This document shows positions 56,388 through 64,000 of a DNA stretch of 64,000 bases, in pieces (within the stretch, counting starts at the first letter, position 1; the number at the start of each line of letters is the position of its first letter). This DNA is from Microcoleus sp. FACHB-672 (GTDB lineage: Bacteria > Cyanobacteriota > Cyanobacteriia > Cyanobacteriales > Oscillatoriaceae), in the NCBI RefSeq assembly GCF_014695725.1, contig NZ_JACJOU010000026.1, forward strand, positions 1 through 64,000. The letters run 5' to 3'. The notes beneath the pieces are model-generated. The model worked only from the letters and a program-made list of their open reading frames with translations, was not told the DNA's origin and did not search any database. A program made the position numbers and the translations under genes.

Positions 56388-56815
56388 CGTTTCCTACTCC
56401 CGCTCTGTTGATATAAAATCCGGTTGAACACTCTGAATCTTGTCTGCTCCTTAAACAAGCTGAAAATTTGAGTATGCTTAGTTTTCAGCCGTAATTATCA
56501 GCGTGATTGATCGCGCCTTGACACCCTAAAACCCTGAACTACAAAATTTAAACTCGATTAGGTCTGAAATCGCGCCTAAAGGAATTATTCCCCTGTTGCT
56601 GCGCGTTCTATCTTCTGTGTTCCTAGAGTTTTTGGCATTCCAGTCTTGAATCAAGGCAGGGTAACTCGCTGCAAGTGAATAAGGCTTTGCTACAAAAGGC
56701 GTCCTCAAAACCAAATCAACTAGCAAGTTAACAAAAACTGCGGCTGAAGCGGGACTTCAGCACGCAGAATTTATCAAATCTTTAACTCTCTAGGGGCGCG
56801 CCAAACACTTTAGCG
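56388..56815. other. 428-bp gap between lepA and uxs
   Basis: It holds the terminator at 56730-56767 and otherwise no supported gene. A minus-strand ORF at 56526-56726 has no family features. The uxs promoter presumably lies at the left side of this gap. Confidence 0.5.
56730..56767 (-). terminator. Intrinsic terminator of lepA
   Basis: On the minus strand CTGCG-T-GCTGAAG-TCCCG-CTTCAGC-CGCAG is a 12-bp stem with one bulge, followed by TTTTTG. It is 48 nt after the lepA stop. Confidence 0.8.
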
Positions 56816-58627
56816 TTAGCCCTGATCCAGCTTAAGCACTGCCATGAAAGCTTCTTGGGGTACATCCACGGTTCCCACTGACTTCATCCGCTTTTTACCT
56901 TTTGCTTGCTTCTGTAGCAGTTTTTTCTTCCGGCTGATGTCACCGCCGTAACATTTTGCTAACACGTCTTTGCGAATGGCGGGGATTTGTTCGCTAGCGA
57001 TCACCCGACTGCCGATGGTGGCTTGAATCGGAACTTTAAACTGATGGCGAGGAATCAGTTCTTTAAGTTTTTCGACCATTGCCCGCCCGACGTTATAAGC
57101 TTTGTCACGGTGGACAATCATCGCCAAGGCATCCACGGGATCGTTGTTAATCAGGATATCGAGCTTGACGAGGGGATTTTCGCGGTAGCCAATTAGGTGA
57201 TATTCCATGCTGGCATAACCACGCGAACGGGACTTCATTTGATCAAAAAAGTCCGTTACCACTTCTGCCAAAGGCAATTCATAAATTAATGTGGTTCGCC
57301 CTTGGGTCAGATATTTCATATCTTTAAAAACGCCGCGCCGGTTTTGAGACAGTTCCATCAGGGCACCGACGTAGGTTTCCGGGGTAATCATCTCCACCTT
57401 GACAAAAGGTTCTTCGATTTTTTCCCGGTGGTTGGGATCTGGCAAGTGGCTGGGATTATCGATATCAATGATTTCGCCACTGTTGGTTGTCACCCGAAAC
57501 ACCACAGAAGGCGCGGTGACAATCAAATTCAGATTGTATTCCCGCTCTAAGCGCTCTTGCACAATTTCCATGTGCAGCAAGCCTAAGAAGCCACAGCGGA
57601 AACCAAATCCCATTGCACTCGATGTTTCCGGTTCGTAGTGTAGGGAAGCATCATTTAATTTCAGCTTTTCTAGAGCTTCGCGCAAGTCGGGAAATTGGTC
57701 GGCATCAATGGGAAATAATCCACAAAACACCATCGGTTTGGCTTCGGTGTAACCGGGAAGTGGTTCAGATGCCGGCACTTTCGCCAAGGTAATCGTATCA
57801 CCGACACGGGCATCTTCTACGGCCTTGATCGCAGCACCCAGATACCCCACCTCACCGGCATGAAGTTCATTGACTTGGACTTGTGTGGGGGAAAGCACAC
57901 CCAATTCGTCAATTTCGTACTCTTTACCCGATGCCATCAGACGGACGCGATCCCCTTTTTTCACCGTGCCATCCATGACACGGAAATAGACAATTACGCC
58001 GCGATAAGCATCGTAGTAGCTATCAAAAATCAGCGCCCGCAAAGGTTGAGAGACGGTATCTTTGGGTGCCGGCACCAAATGGACAATGGACTCTAGAATT
58101 TCATCAATCCCAATGCCTTCTTTCGCAGAAGTATGAATCGCACCAGAGCAATCTAAGCCAATAATTTCTTCGATTTCTCCCTTAACTCGTTCTGGTTCAG
58201 CGCCTGGTAAGTCAATTTTATTGAGAACCGGGATAATTTCTAGGTTATGGTCTAGGGCAAGATAGACGTTCGCCAAAGTTTGCGCCTCAACACCTTGGGA
58301 CGCATCTACCACTAAAAGCGCTCCTTCGCAAGCGGCCAGACTTCTTGACACCTCATAGGAAAAGTCTACATGGCCGGGAGTGTCAATTAAATTCAGGACG
58401 TACTGCTGGCCATCCTTGGCTGTGTAATTCATCCGGGCCGCTTGCAGCTTGATAGTGATGCCGCGTTCCCGTTCGAGTTCCATGTTGTCGAGGAACTGTT
58501 CCTTCATCTGCCGGACATCGACTGTGCCGGTGGTTTGCAGAAGCCGGTCTGCGAGGGTTGATTTGCCGTGGTCAATGTGGGCAATAATAGAAAAATTCCG
58601 AATACGAGAGACCGGAACGTCAGTCAT
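56816..58627 (-). CDS. lepA: Elongation factor 4 (LepA)
   Basis: A 603-residue translational GTPase. The G1 motif AHIDHGKST begins about residue 13, followed by the RGITIK switch, DTPGHVDF (G3) and NKIDLPGA (G4). The C-terminal half contains the LepA-specific domain. LepA acts on stalled ribosomes, and is conserved across bacteria. The start is set at [20 protein letters not shown] (58627), because homologues begin just before [12 protein letters not shown]. The frame extends 21 residues upstream to ATG 58690. It is divergent from the RHH gene, with 305 bp between. Confidence 0.96.
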   Translation of the reverse strand: MTDVPVSRIRNFSIIAHIDHGKSTLADRLLQTTGTVDVRQMKEQFLDNMELERERGITIKLQAARMNYTAKDGQQYVLNLIDTPGHVDFSYEVSRSLAACEGALLVVDASQGVEAQTLANVYLALDHNLEIIPVLNKIDLPGAEPERVKGEIEEIIGLDCSGAIHTSAKEGIGIDEILESIVHLVPAPKDTVSQPLRALIFDSYYDAYRGVIVYFRVMDGTVKKGDRVRLMASGKEYEIDELGVLSPTQVQVNELHAGEVGYLGAAIKAVEDARVGDTITLAKVPASEPLPGYTEAKPMVFCGLFPIDADQFPDLREALEKLKLNDASLHYEPETSSAMGFGFRCGFLGLLHMEIVQERLEREYNLNLIVTAPSVVFRVTTNSGEIIDIDNPSHLPDPNHREKIEEPFVKVEMITPETYVGALMELSQNRRGVFKDMKYLTQGRTTLIYELPLAEVVTDFFDQMKSRSRGYASMEYHLIGYRENPLVKLDILINNDPVDALAMIVHRDKAYNVGRAMVEKLKELIPRHQFKVPIQATIGSRVIASEQIPAIRKDVLAKCYGGDISRKKKLLQKQAKGKKRMKSVGTVDVPQEAFMAVLKLDQG

Positions 58628-58932
58628 ACGCTTAGCTTTAGCTGCCTGCGAGAAAAAACAAAAAATAGGGGGTCGAGAATCTGCACCCAAAGACTGGGCT
58701 GCTTAACGCATTTTAATGCTTTACCAGCAAGAGCGGGTGATTCTAGTTTTATTGCTTTGCTCTGATAAATCAGCGTCGTACAATAAGGATTAGGGAATGC
58801 CGGTGCAACCGGTTGTCGGTTGTTGCTGCCTGACTGACAGGAGCGAGTGTTTTCCTAAACAGCGCGTTATTCCATCTGCCGTCTGCATATCGGCTGCAAA
58901 GCCCGTTCTTAACTTTTTAATAGGATTTTTTG
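58628..58932. other. 305-bp divergent gap between lepA and the RHH gene
   Basis: The gap carries the lepA leader and the RHH gene promoter region. I see no gene or strong dyad. A ribosome-site-like AGGA precedes the RHH start at 58933. Confidence 0.4.
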
Positions 58933-59166
58933 ATGATGAATGAGCCTGCTGTTGATACCCGTCGCTCAGCCGATAAGGTAGAAGTTTCTATCCAGATCGA
59001 TCCTGCCCTCCTTGATGAAATTAAGCACCTGACGAACGATCCAAGCAAGGTCGTTGAAACCGCCTTGCGGCAGTGGCTAAGAGGTGAAAGCCATCGGGAT
59101 GACGAACTAACTCGCAACCTCCCGAGAAACCCGCCAGTGCCGCCTAGAGGGGAGTGGAATGATTGA
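58933..59166 (+). CDS. Ribbon-helix-helix antitoxin-like protein, orphan
   Basis: A 77-residue protein. The middle (DKVEVSIQIDPALLDEIKHL then TNDPSKVVETALRQWLRG) has a ribbon-helix-helix pattern like CcdA/CopG-type regulators: a strand, then two helices. The C-terminal tail is charged and Pro-rich, typical of antitoxin tails. No toxin gene with a recognisable fold lies beside it, so it may be an orphan regulator. The start is set at ATG 58933, with AGGA at 58922-58925. A second ATG follows at 58936. Confidence 0.65.
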   Translation: MMNEPAVDTRRSADKVEVSIQIDPALLDEIKHLTNDPSKVVETALRQWLRGESHRDDELTRNLPRNPPVPPRGEWND

Positions 59167-59716
59167 GTGAGCGATAACCGGCTGGGGTGGCACTGGAAGT
59201 TAAGGCGCTTTTGCCAGTTGTGCCGGCAGATCAGGTAGGCAGGGTCTTGATTCAATACCCTGCGAAACTTATCATCATGGCCGGTAAAGGCGCAGTCGCT
59301 TCTGTGATTTAACCCCCAACGAAAGAGGTGAGCAACGCATCTCAATCTTTGTCAAAACAGACCGGCAGGATATGTGTCTTTAAACGTTAACCCTAATGAC
59401 TGTTTGGTTCTTGCGCCAAGGGTTTTGCACAAGTCAAGGGTGGTAAGCCTTTACAATAGGAAGTTATAAAGGCCATATTAAAAGCAGTCTTAAAAGTAGT
59501 AAGAATCGGTGTGAAGTGTTAGGGTTCAGGCAGATTTTAGTAGAAATCTTTGATTGTTTTGTTGCCCCTGCTTTCTCTTTTTCCTTCTTAAAAACGTGTG
59601 TGAGATTGCTGTTTGCATATTTGAGCGGCACCCTCTGTCTCTGCATGGTGCCTCAATTAGCCTAATTTTTTGGGCCAACGCTTCGGGTTTAACTCTGGCA
59701 GTTTCCCATTGTGACG
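59167..59716. other. 550-bp gap before the GAF sensor kinase
   Basis: It contains the GCAGGGT (59239-59245)/ACCCTGC (59257-59263) stem-loop with an 11-nt loop, 73 nt after the RHH stop, and no supported gene. A short plus-strand ORF at 59554-59736 is Cys/Phe-rich and lacks any family pattern. No toxin is found here. Confidence 0.45.
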
Positions 59717-61546
59717 ATGATGACCTCTCCCGCTGATTTTCAGTCCCCGCTTGCAGACTCTCCAGCCCTGGCATCTGGGGCAGAAGAGAATTCTGCCTGG
59801 TTGCAAGGGCTGGGCGCAGAGTTGGCATTCACTCAAGACGCAGCAGGCGTCTATCTTTCTTTTTACTGGCACAGTGCTGGGCGTTACGGTCTTTTACCGG
59901 CACAAGTTACAGGGCAATTGATGCGCGACACATTTGGGCCAGTAGCGCTGACGCCTTATCTAGAACGGGTGGGGCGGGTTGTGGAGAGTTTAATCCCAGA
60001 ACGTTTTAGCTATCCGTTTCGCTTTAGGGAGCAATATTTTCTCTTCGATCTGGTCGTTAGCCCGATTATGGCGGTTGATTCTGAGGTAAAAACAGTTTTG
60101 GTGATGGGCCGGCTGTTGCCCAATGAGCGTAGCAAGAATTTGGAGAAAAATGCGCCGGCGCAAGAGGATTCTACGGTTTTGGCGTCGAGTCTGGATCTAC
60201 ACCAGAAGTTGCTCAGCAAAATTGTCGGGATTATTCGCCGCACGCTGCCACCAAGCTCGGAATTATACCAAAAGTTGCTGAGCAAAATCGCTCACAATAT
60301 TCGCCGCACTTTGGATTTAACGACGATTTGCCAGCAGACAGTAAACGGTTTGGGACAGGCGCTGAATGTGAGTCGCTGTATTATCTGCCTGTATAAAAGT
60401 TCGACTCCTGCGGTGCCGGTGGTGGCTGAATTCTGCCAAGAACCTTATTGTGAGATGCTGGGTCTGGAACTGTCTGTGGTGGATGATGCTTACCTGCAAC
60501 AAGCGCTGACAACCCTGGAACCCGTGGCAATTGAAAAGATGCCGGTGAATGCCTTTGGGCAACAGTCGATGATTGTAGCGGCGACTTTCTACCAAGACCG
60601 GCCTAATGGCGTAATCTGCCTGCATCAGTGTGATCGAACTCGTCCGTGGAGTGCGGCAGAAATGGAGTTCGTGCAGGAGTTGGCGGATCAAGTTGGCACG
60701 GCCATCGCCCATGCAACACTTTATCAAGAATTGGAAGAAGCGCGCAAACAAGCCGAGGAAGCGTCCCGCCTAAAAAGCGAGTTTCTAGCAAATACTTCCC
60801 ATGAATTGCGAACGCCCCTAAATGGCATGATTGGGTTTCTGAGGCTAATCATGGATGGGATGGCAGATGATCCTGAAGAACAGCAAGAGTTTCTTAAGGA
60901 AGCCCATAACTCGGCGATACACCTGCTCAATGTGATTAACGATGTTTTGGATATTGCCAAAATAGAAGCCGGTAAAATGCAGCTCGATCTTGGCCCGGTG
61001 AAGCTAGATGAGCTGCTGAGTGCGGTTGAGGACTTGAGTGGGGCACAGGTACAGCAAAAAAATCTATACTTCCAAGTTCAAAGACCGGCAACCTGCGATG
61101 AAATTCTCGTTTTTGGTAACTACCAACGGCTGTTGCAGGTACTGCTGAACCTGGTCGGTAATGCGATCAAATTTACCCATGAGGGTGGAGTTACGGTTAG
61201 CGCCGAAGTGATTGTGCAGAAGGTAATCATTCACAACCAAGAACTCCCGGGTATGGTACTCGTGCGCGTAGCAGACACCGGCATCGGAGTTTCTCTGGAT
61301 AAACAAGACAGATTATTTCAATCGTTCTCTCAAGTCGATAGTTCTCGCACTCGCCAGTATGGGGGCACCGGCTTGGGATTGGCCATTTCTCAACGGCTTG
61401 TGGAAGCGATGGGGGGTGTGGTGAATTTTTACAGTATGGGCGAGGGACTTGGCTCAACGGTTACGTTTACAGTGCCGTTGTTTCAAGAGCCGGTGATGAT
61501 TTCGACGCCATCCCTCGAAACTATTGACATTTTTGATGAAATATGA
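59717..61546 (+). CDS. Cytosolic sensor histidine kinase with GAF domain
   Basis: A 609-residue kinase. The N-terminal sensor region (about 1-140) resembles a PAS-like module (FTQDAAGVYLSFYWHSAGRY). A GAF domain (about 190-345) contains ICLYKSSTPAVPVVAEF and VICLHQCDRTRPWSAAEMEF. HisKA follows with His in LANTSHELRTPLNG, then HATPase with GTGLGLAISQ. A 22-residue segment (LHQKLLSKIVGIIRRTL / LYQKLLSKIAHNIRRTL) is duplicated at about 161-203. No membrane segments, so cytoplasmic. No response regulator is adjacent. ATG 59717 is chosen, with a GTG at 59711 as an alternative. Confidence 0.88.
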   Translation: MMTSPADFQSPLADSPALASGAEENSAWLQGLGAELAFTQDAAGVYLSFYWHSAGRYGLLPAQVTGQLMRDTFGPVALTPYLERVGRVVESLIPERFSYPFRFREQYFLFDLVVSPIMAVDSEVKTVLVMGRLLPNERSKNLEKNAPAQEDSTVLASSLDLHQKLLSKIVGIIRRTLPPSSELYQKLLSKIAHNIRRTLDLTTICQQTVNGLGQALNVSRCIICLYKSSTPAVPVVAEFCQEPYCEMLGLELSVVDDAYLQQALTTLEPVAIEKMPVNAFGQQSMIVAATFYQDRPNGVICLHQCDRTRPWSAAEMEFVQELADQVGTAIAHATLYQELEEARKQAEEASRLKSEFLANTSHELRTPLNGMIGFLRLIMDGMADDPEEQQEFLKEAHNSAIHLLNVINDVLDIAKIEAGKMQLDLGPVKLDELLSAVEDLSGAQVQQKNLYFQVQRPATCDEILVFGNYQRLLQVLLNLVGNAIKFTHEGGVTVSAEVIVQKVIIHNQELPGMVLVRVADTGIGVSLDKQDRLFQSFSQVDSSRTRQYGGTGLGLAISQRLVEAMGGVVNFYSMGEGLGSTVTFTVPLFQEPVMISTPSLETIDIFDEI

Positions 61547-61726
61547 AATGGCTATCAAGTAGGTGCCGGCAGTCTCTTGCTCAAGGTAGCCGTTTGGAGG
61601 GCCGGTTAAAACAGCTTAATCTCAGGGTATAGAGACTCAGGGTTAGCTCTGGCATTAAACTGAGGATCGTACTTCCACCTTTCCCCGACTGGTAAATTTC
61701 ACTCACCGCACTCAGGAGGAATAATT

Positions 61727-62290
61727 TTGCGAGCAATTCTTATTAGCTTGGGGGTGATGCTGGCTTGTTGTGCCGTGCTGGTTGTGGCTCAAATTACCGG
61801 CAGCCGGCCAGAAGCCATTGCAGCAGAACTGCCATTAACCCAAGCTCAAACGGTTGTGGCTGCTCAAATTAACAACCCACTCGCTCAAAAGCCAACCCCC
61901 ACTAAGCCCGATAGCAATACTGAAAACAACGAGACGGAGACAAATAAGATGATTACGACCCCTTCCGGACTGCAGTATGTTGATGTGCAGGAGGGAACCG
62001 GCGCAAGTCCCCAACGCGGTCAAACCGTGGTGGTTCATTACACCGGCACCTTGGAGGATGGCACCAAGTTTGACAGTTCCCGTGATCGCGGCCAGCCTTT
62101 CCAATTTAAGATTGGTGTTGGCCAAGTGATTAAAGGCTGGGATGAAGGCGTTGGCACGATGAAAGTTGGCGGACGCCGCGAGTTAATTATCCCTGCAGAA
62201 TTGGGTTACGGTGCACGGGGTGCCGGCGGCGTGATTCCTCCCAATGCCACGTTGAAATTTGATGTGGAATTGCTAAAAATTGGCGGTTAA
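61727..62290 (+). CDS. Secreted FKBP-type peptidyl-prolyl isomerase
   Basis: A 187-residue protein. An N-terminal signal sequence (about 1-35, ending near AAELPL) precedes a Thr/Pro/Asn-rich linker and an FKBP domain (about 78-187, with VVHYTGTLEDGTKFDSSRDR, GQPFQFKIGVGQVIKGWDEG, GARGAGGVIPPNATLKFDVE). The FKBP fold catalyses cis-trans isomerisation of Xaa-Pro bonds and acts as a folding helper, here in the periplasm or thylakoid lumen. The start is TTG 61727, with an ideal AGGAGGA at 61714-61720. A partial copy lies downstream. It is convergent with dnaB. Confidence 0.93.
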   Translation: MRAILISLGVMLACCAVLVVAQITGSRPEAIAAELPLTQAQTVVAAQINNPLAQKPTPTKPDSNTENNETETNKMITTPSGLQYVDVQEGTGASPQRGQTVVVHYTGTLEDGTKFDSSRDRGQPFQFKIGVGQVIKGWDEGVGTMKVGGRRELIIPAELGYGARGAGGVIPPNATLKFDVELLKIGG

Positions 62291-62325
62291 AAAGCTTAAA
62301 TTTGGCCTTTCCCTGCCGGTTGAAA

Positions 62326-62443
62326 TTAAGGCCGGTTGGGAGAGGCTAGATTACGAAAGCGAGTGAACTGCGGATCGAACAGTAATTTAACCGTGCCGGT
62401 GGGTCCGTTGCGGTGTTTTGTAATAATAATTTCTGCAATTCCC
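62326..62443 (-). pseudogene. dnaB: Duplicated fragment of the dnaB 3' end
   Basis: On the minus strand this fragment encodes [20 protein letters not shown] then [19 protein letters not shown] and a TAA stop. It matches the C-terminus of the downstream dnaB gene almost exactly at protein level. It has no start or helicase core and is a relic created by the tandem duplication. The nucleotide differences from the real copy are few, so the event seems fairly recent. Confidence 0.9.
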
Positions 62444-62863
62444 CTCGCTCAAAAGACAACTCCCATCCTGCCTTATAATACTGAAAACAACGAGACGGAG
62501 ACAAGTAACAAGATGATTACGACCCCTTCCGGACTGTAGTATGTTGATGTGCAGGAGGGAACCGGCCCGACTGCGCAACCCGGTCAAACCGTTACAATTG
62601 ATTACACCGGCACCTTAGAGAATGGCAAAGATAAGGGCAAGGTTTTTGACAGTTCCTGTGGTCGCGGCGGTTTCGTTATTCCCATTGGTGTTGGCAAACT
62701 GATTAAAGGCTGGGATGAAGGCATTGTCGGCATGAAAGTTGGCGGACGCCGCCAGTTAATTATCCCCCCAGAATTGGGTTACGGTAAAGCGGGTTTCCCC
62801 GGCGCGATTCCTCCCAATGCCACGTTGAAATTTGATGTAGAATTGCTACATATTCACGCTTAA
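62444..62863 (+). pseudogene. Second, truncated FKBP copy with an amber stop
   Basis: It begins in the FKBP linker (SLAQK-like, ENNETETSNKMITTPSGL) and then has TAG at 62537-62539 where the upstream gene has CAG (Gln), so PSGLQYVDV becomes PSGL-stop. It lacks the signal peptide. After the stop the frame stays open to 62863 and encodes a complete FKBP core with an insertion (ENGKDKGKVFDSS) and many substitutions (FVIPIGVGKLIKGWDEGIVG). A GTG at 62549 or readthrough could still produce the core, but I see no good ribosome site. I treat it as a pseudogene, with that caveat. Confidence 0.75.
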
Positions 62864-62898
62864 GAAGCTAAAATTTCGCCTTTCCCTGTCGGTTTAAA

Positions 62899-64000
62899 TC
62901 AAGGCCGGTTGGGAGAGGCTAGATTACGAAAGCGAGTGAACTGCGGATCGAACAGTAATTTAACCGTGCCGGTGGGTCCGTTTCGATGTTTCGTAATAAT
63001 GATTTCTGCAATTCCCCTATCGGGTGTATCCGGGTTATAGTATTCATCCCGGTAAAGCATGATCACAATATCCGCATCTTGTTCAATGCTATTGTGAACT
63101 ACTAGATTATTGGCGATAAAATTGTGAAAATCCGGAACAGTCAAATCGTAAACTTCAGTTTCGCCATCAGCCTCGATTGAGACAATTTCATCCCAATAAA
63201 TATCGCTATTCGCTAAACAATCAATCTGATCAGATTTGACGACTTGAGCTAATCTTGCTGCCCTCTCCCGACTCACGTTTTGTTTATAAAGAGTGGTTCC
63301 ACAGTGAGCCATACCTAGCTCAGCCTGCATTTGACGAACAGTTAAACTTATTTGTTGCATCGCTGGCGTTGCATACATTCTCCAAATATCATGGGGTATG
63401 ATATCTCTGTTGGTGTTGGCAGCACGTACTGAAATGTGGCTAGCTATATCCATCAGACTTTGTTTTTTATAGCTTCCTACTGCACCAATCAGCTCAATGA
63501 ATTTTTCTAAATCGTGTTTGCCAGATACCCAAACGTGATATTGATCTCGTCCTTTACACGGTTGTGGGATTAGAGATAATCGAGCATTTATACCAACTCT
63601 CAGCAATAGTGACTGTACATCTCCAGCTAATTGCTTGCTACTCGAAGCATAGTAAACATTAGGGTAGTGTTGTTTTCCTTTGCTGAGATTGATGCAACCG
63701 TCGGTACTCCAGAGATGACGCAAGAAAAGGGCTATAGCCTCTTGAGGTTGCGCAAAGATTTTGCTTGGGACAAATTTTTTATAGGATCTCAGCCCAAAGA
63801 CTCCCATAGAGTCTAGCCATTTAGCAACAGGAGTACGGACGTTGTGCGTTAAAGTATCAGATGTTGGGAGATAAACTTGATACCAGTTACGCTCTTTATT
63901 AATGCGAGGTCTTACTCTATTGGTAAAGGTTTCAATGGCAAGAGATACAACCGTATTTGCTAAATCTTCCTCTCTTGTTGTGTACTGAATAGCGTGCCGA
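62899..64000 (-). CDS. dnaB: Replicative DNA helicase DnaB with intein, 3' part (cut by window edge)
   Basis: The frame is open from the window edge to the TGA at 62899-62901. The last 60 or so residues ([20 protein letters not shown] to [13 protein letters not shown]) are the DnaB C-terminal extein. They are preceded directly by an intein end, [13 protein letters not shown], with the splice point before Ser. The larger upstream part contains homing-endonuclease-like sequence ([13 protein letters not shown], with the LAGLIDADG-type D-G-C pattern). An intein at this DnaB site, before SIEQD, is known in other cyanobacteria. The N-terminal intein part and the helicase core lie outside the window. 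Confidence 0.93.
   Translation of the reverse strand, partial: RHAIQYTTREEDLANTVVSLAIETFTNRVRPRINKERNWYQVYLPTSDTLTHNVRTPVAKWLDSMGVFGLRSYKKFVPSKIFAQPQEAIALFLRHLWSTDGCINLSKGKQHYPNVYYASSSKQLAGDVQSLLLRVGINARLSLIPQPCKGRDQYHVWVSGKHDLEKFIELIGAVGSYKKQSLMDIASHISVRAANTNRDIIPHDIWRMYATPAMQQISLTVRQMQAELGMAHCGTTLYKQNVSRERAARLAQVVKSDQIDCLANSDIYWDEIVSIEADGETEVYDLTVPDFHNFIANNLVVHNSIEQDADIVIMLYRDEYYNPDTPDRGIAEIIITKHRNGPTGTVKLLFDPQFTRFRNLASPNRP

Larger units (their letters stand above)
61880..63018. repeat. Imperfect tandem duplication spanning the FKBP 3' part and the dnaB 3' end
   Basis: Unit A (61880-62443) runs from CTCGCTCAAAAG inside the FKBP gene to ATTCCCCT of a dnaB tail. Unit B (62444-63018) starts with the same CTCGCTCAAAAG and ends at the same ATTCCCCT in the real dnaB. 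The linker and dnaB segments are nearly identical between units, while the FKBP core differs markedly. Confidence 0.88.

Noticed and set aside
56526-56726. 66-codon minus-strand ORF between lepA and uxs
   Set aside because: No conserved pattern. It lies between the lepA terminator and the uxs start.
59554-59736. Cys-rich short ORF before the GAF kinase
   Set aside because: Its frame overlaps the kinase start and it has no ribosome site or conserved pattern.
1-64000. CRISPR arrays, IS elements and transposases
   Set aside because: No regularly spaced direct repeats with unique spacers and no transposase motif were found. The tandem repeats seen belong to protein repeats or to simple sequence.

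Overview
This window comes from a cyanobacterium, most likely a filamentous Oscillatoriales-type strain. The minus strand at the left edge encodes the N-terminus of photosystem II protein D2 (PsbD). The window also carries an NblS/Hik33 sensor kinase, a UPF0367 protein, a phasin-like protein, a HetP-family protein, a GH57 branching enzyme, and many large signalling and repeat proteins (Ser/Thr kinases, CHAT, caspase, NB-ARC, TPR, pentapeptide, RTX) typical of filamentous cyanobacteria with large genomes. The pentamer CCGGC/GCCGG, often inside TGCCGGCA, recurs throughout genes and gaps. The classical HIP1 octamer GCGATCGC is present but sparse.

Layout. 0-8 kb: psbD start, UPF0367 and a CbiO-like ATPase, nblS, a zinc-ribbon membrane protein, a phasin-like protein, a Ser/Thr kinase and a stand-alone radical SAM enzyme. 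8-14 kb: a GIY-YIG protein, a GH116 glucosidase, then a gene-poor stretch holding a HetP-family gene. 14-23 kb: a secreted zinc metalloprotease, a beta-barrel-like protein, a two-gene M16 peptidase operon and a divergent TetR regulator. 23-30 kb: a 1505-residue beta-helix/Calx-beta/RTX surface protein and a STAND NTPase (NB-ARC-TPR) with a small membrane protein encoded divergently beside it. 30-41 kb: DUF4332, an M24 aminopeptidase, Uma2, two pentapeptide-repeat proteins, two tandem paralogous mini-proteins, the GH57 branching enzyme, an EcsC-like protein and small ORFs.

41-51 kb is the most distinctive region. A TPR-CHAT protein and a caspase-like protease (both clan CD protease folds) are read in one direction. 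Next to them are a 6-TM voltage-gated-type cation channel and an unusual membrane-spanning kinase that combines a zinc ribbon, a Ser/Thr kinase, one TM segment, VIT and von Willebrand A domains and a PEP-CTERM-like tail. Together they look like a signalling or regulated-cell-death neighbourhood, although a shared function is inference only. 51-59 kb: a pentapeptide protein, chromate transporter ChrA, the UDP-sugar pair ugd and uxs, translation factor lepA and an orphan ribbon-helix-helix protein.

59-64 kb: a GAF hybrid-type sensor kinase, a secreted FKBP prolyl isomerase, and a striking local rearrangement. A segment of roughly 0.56 kb spanning the 3' part of the FKBP gene and the 3' end of dnaB is present twice in tandem. 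The second FKBP copy has an amber stop and a diverged core. The real dnaB, running off the right edge on the minus strand, contains an intein with an endonuclease-like region immediately before its C-terminal extein.

No tRNA, rRNA, CRISPR array or complete insertion sequence was recognised. Several intrinsic terminators and many inverted repeats were found by eye. Their coordinates are direct readings, but their functions are inferred.
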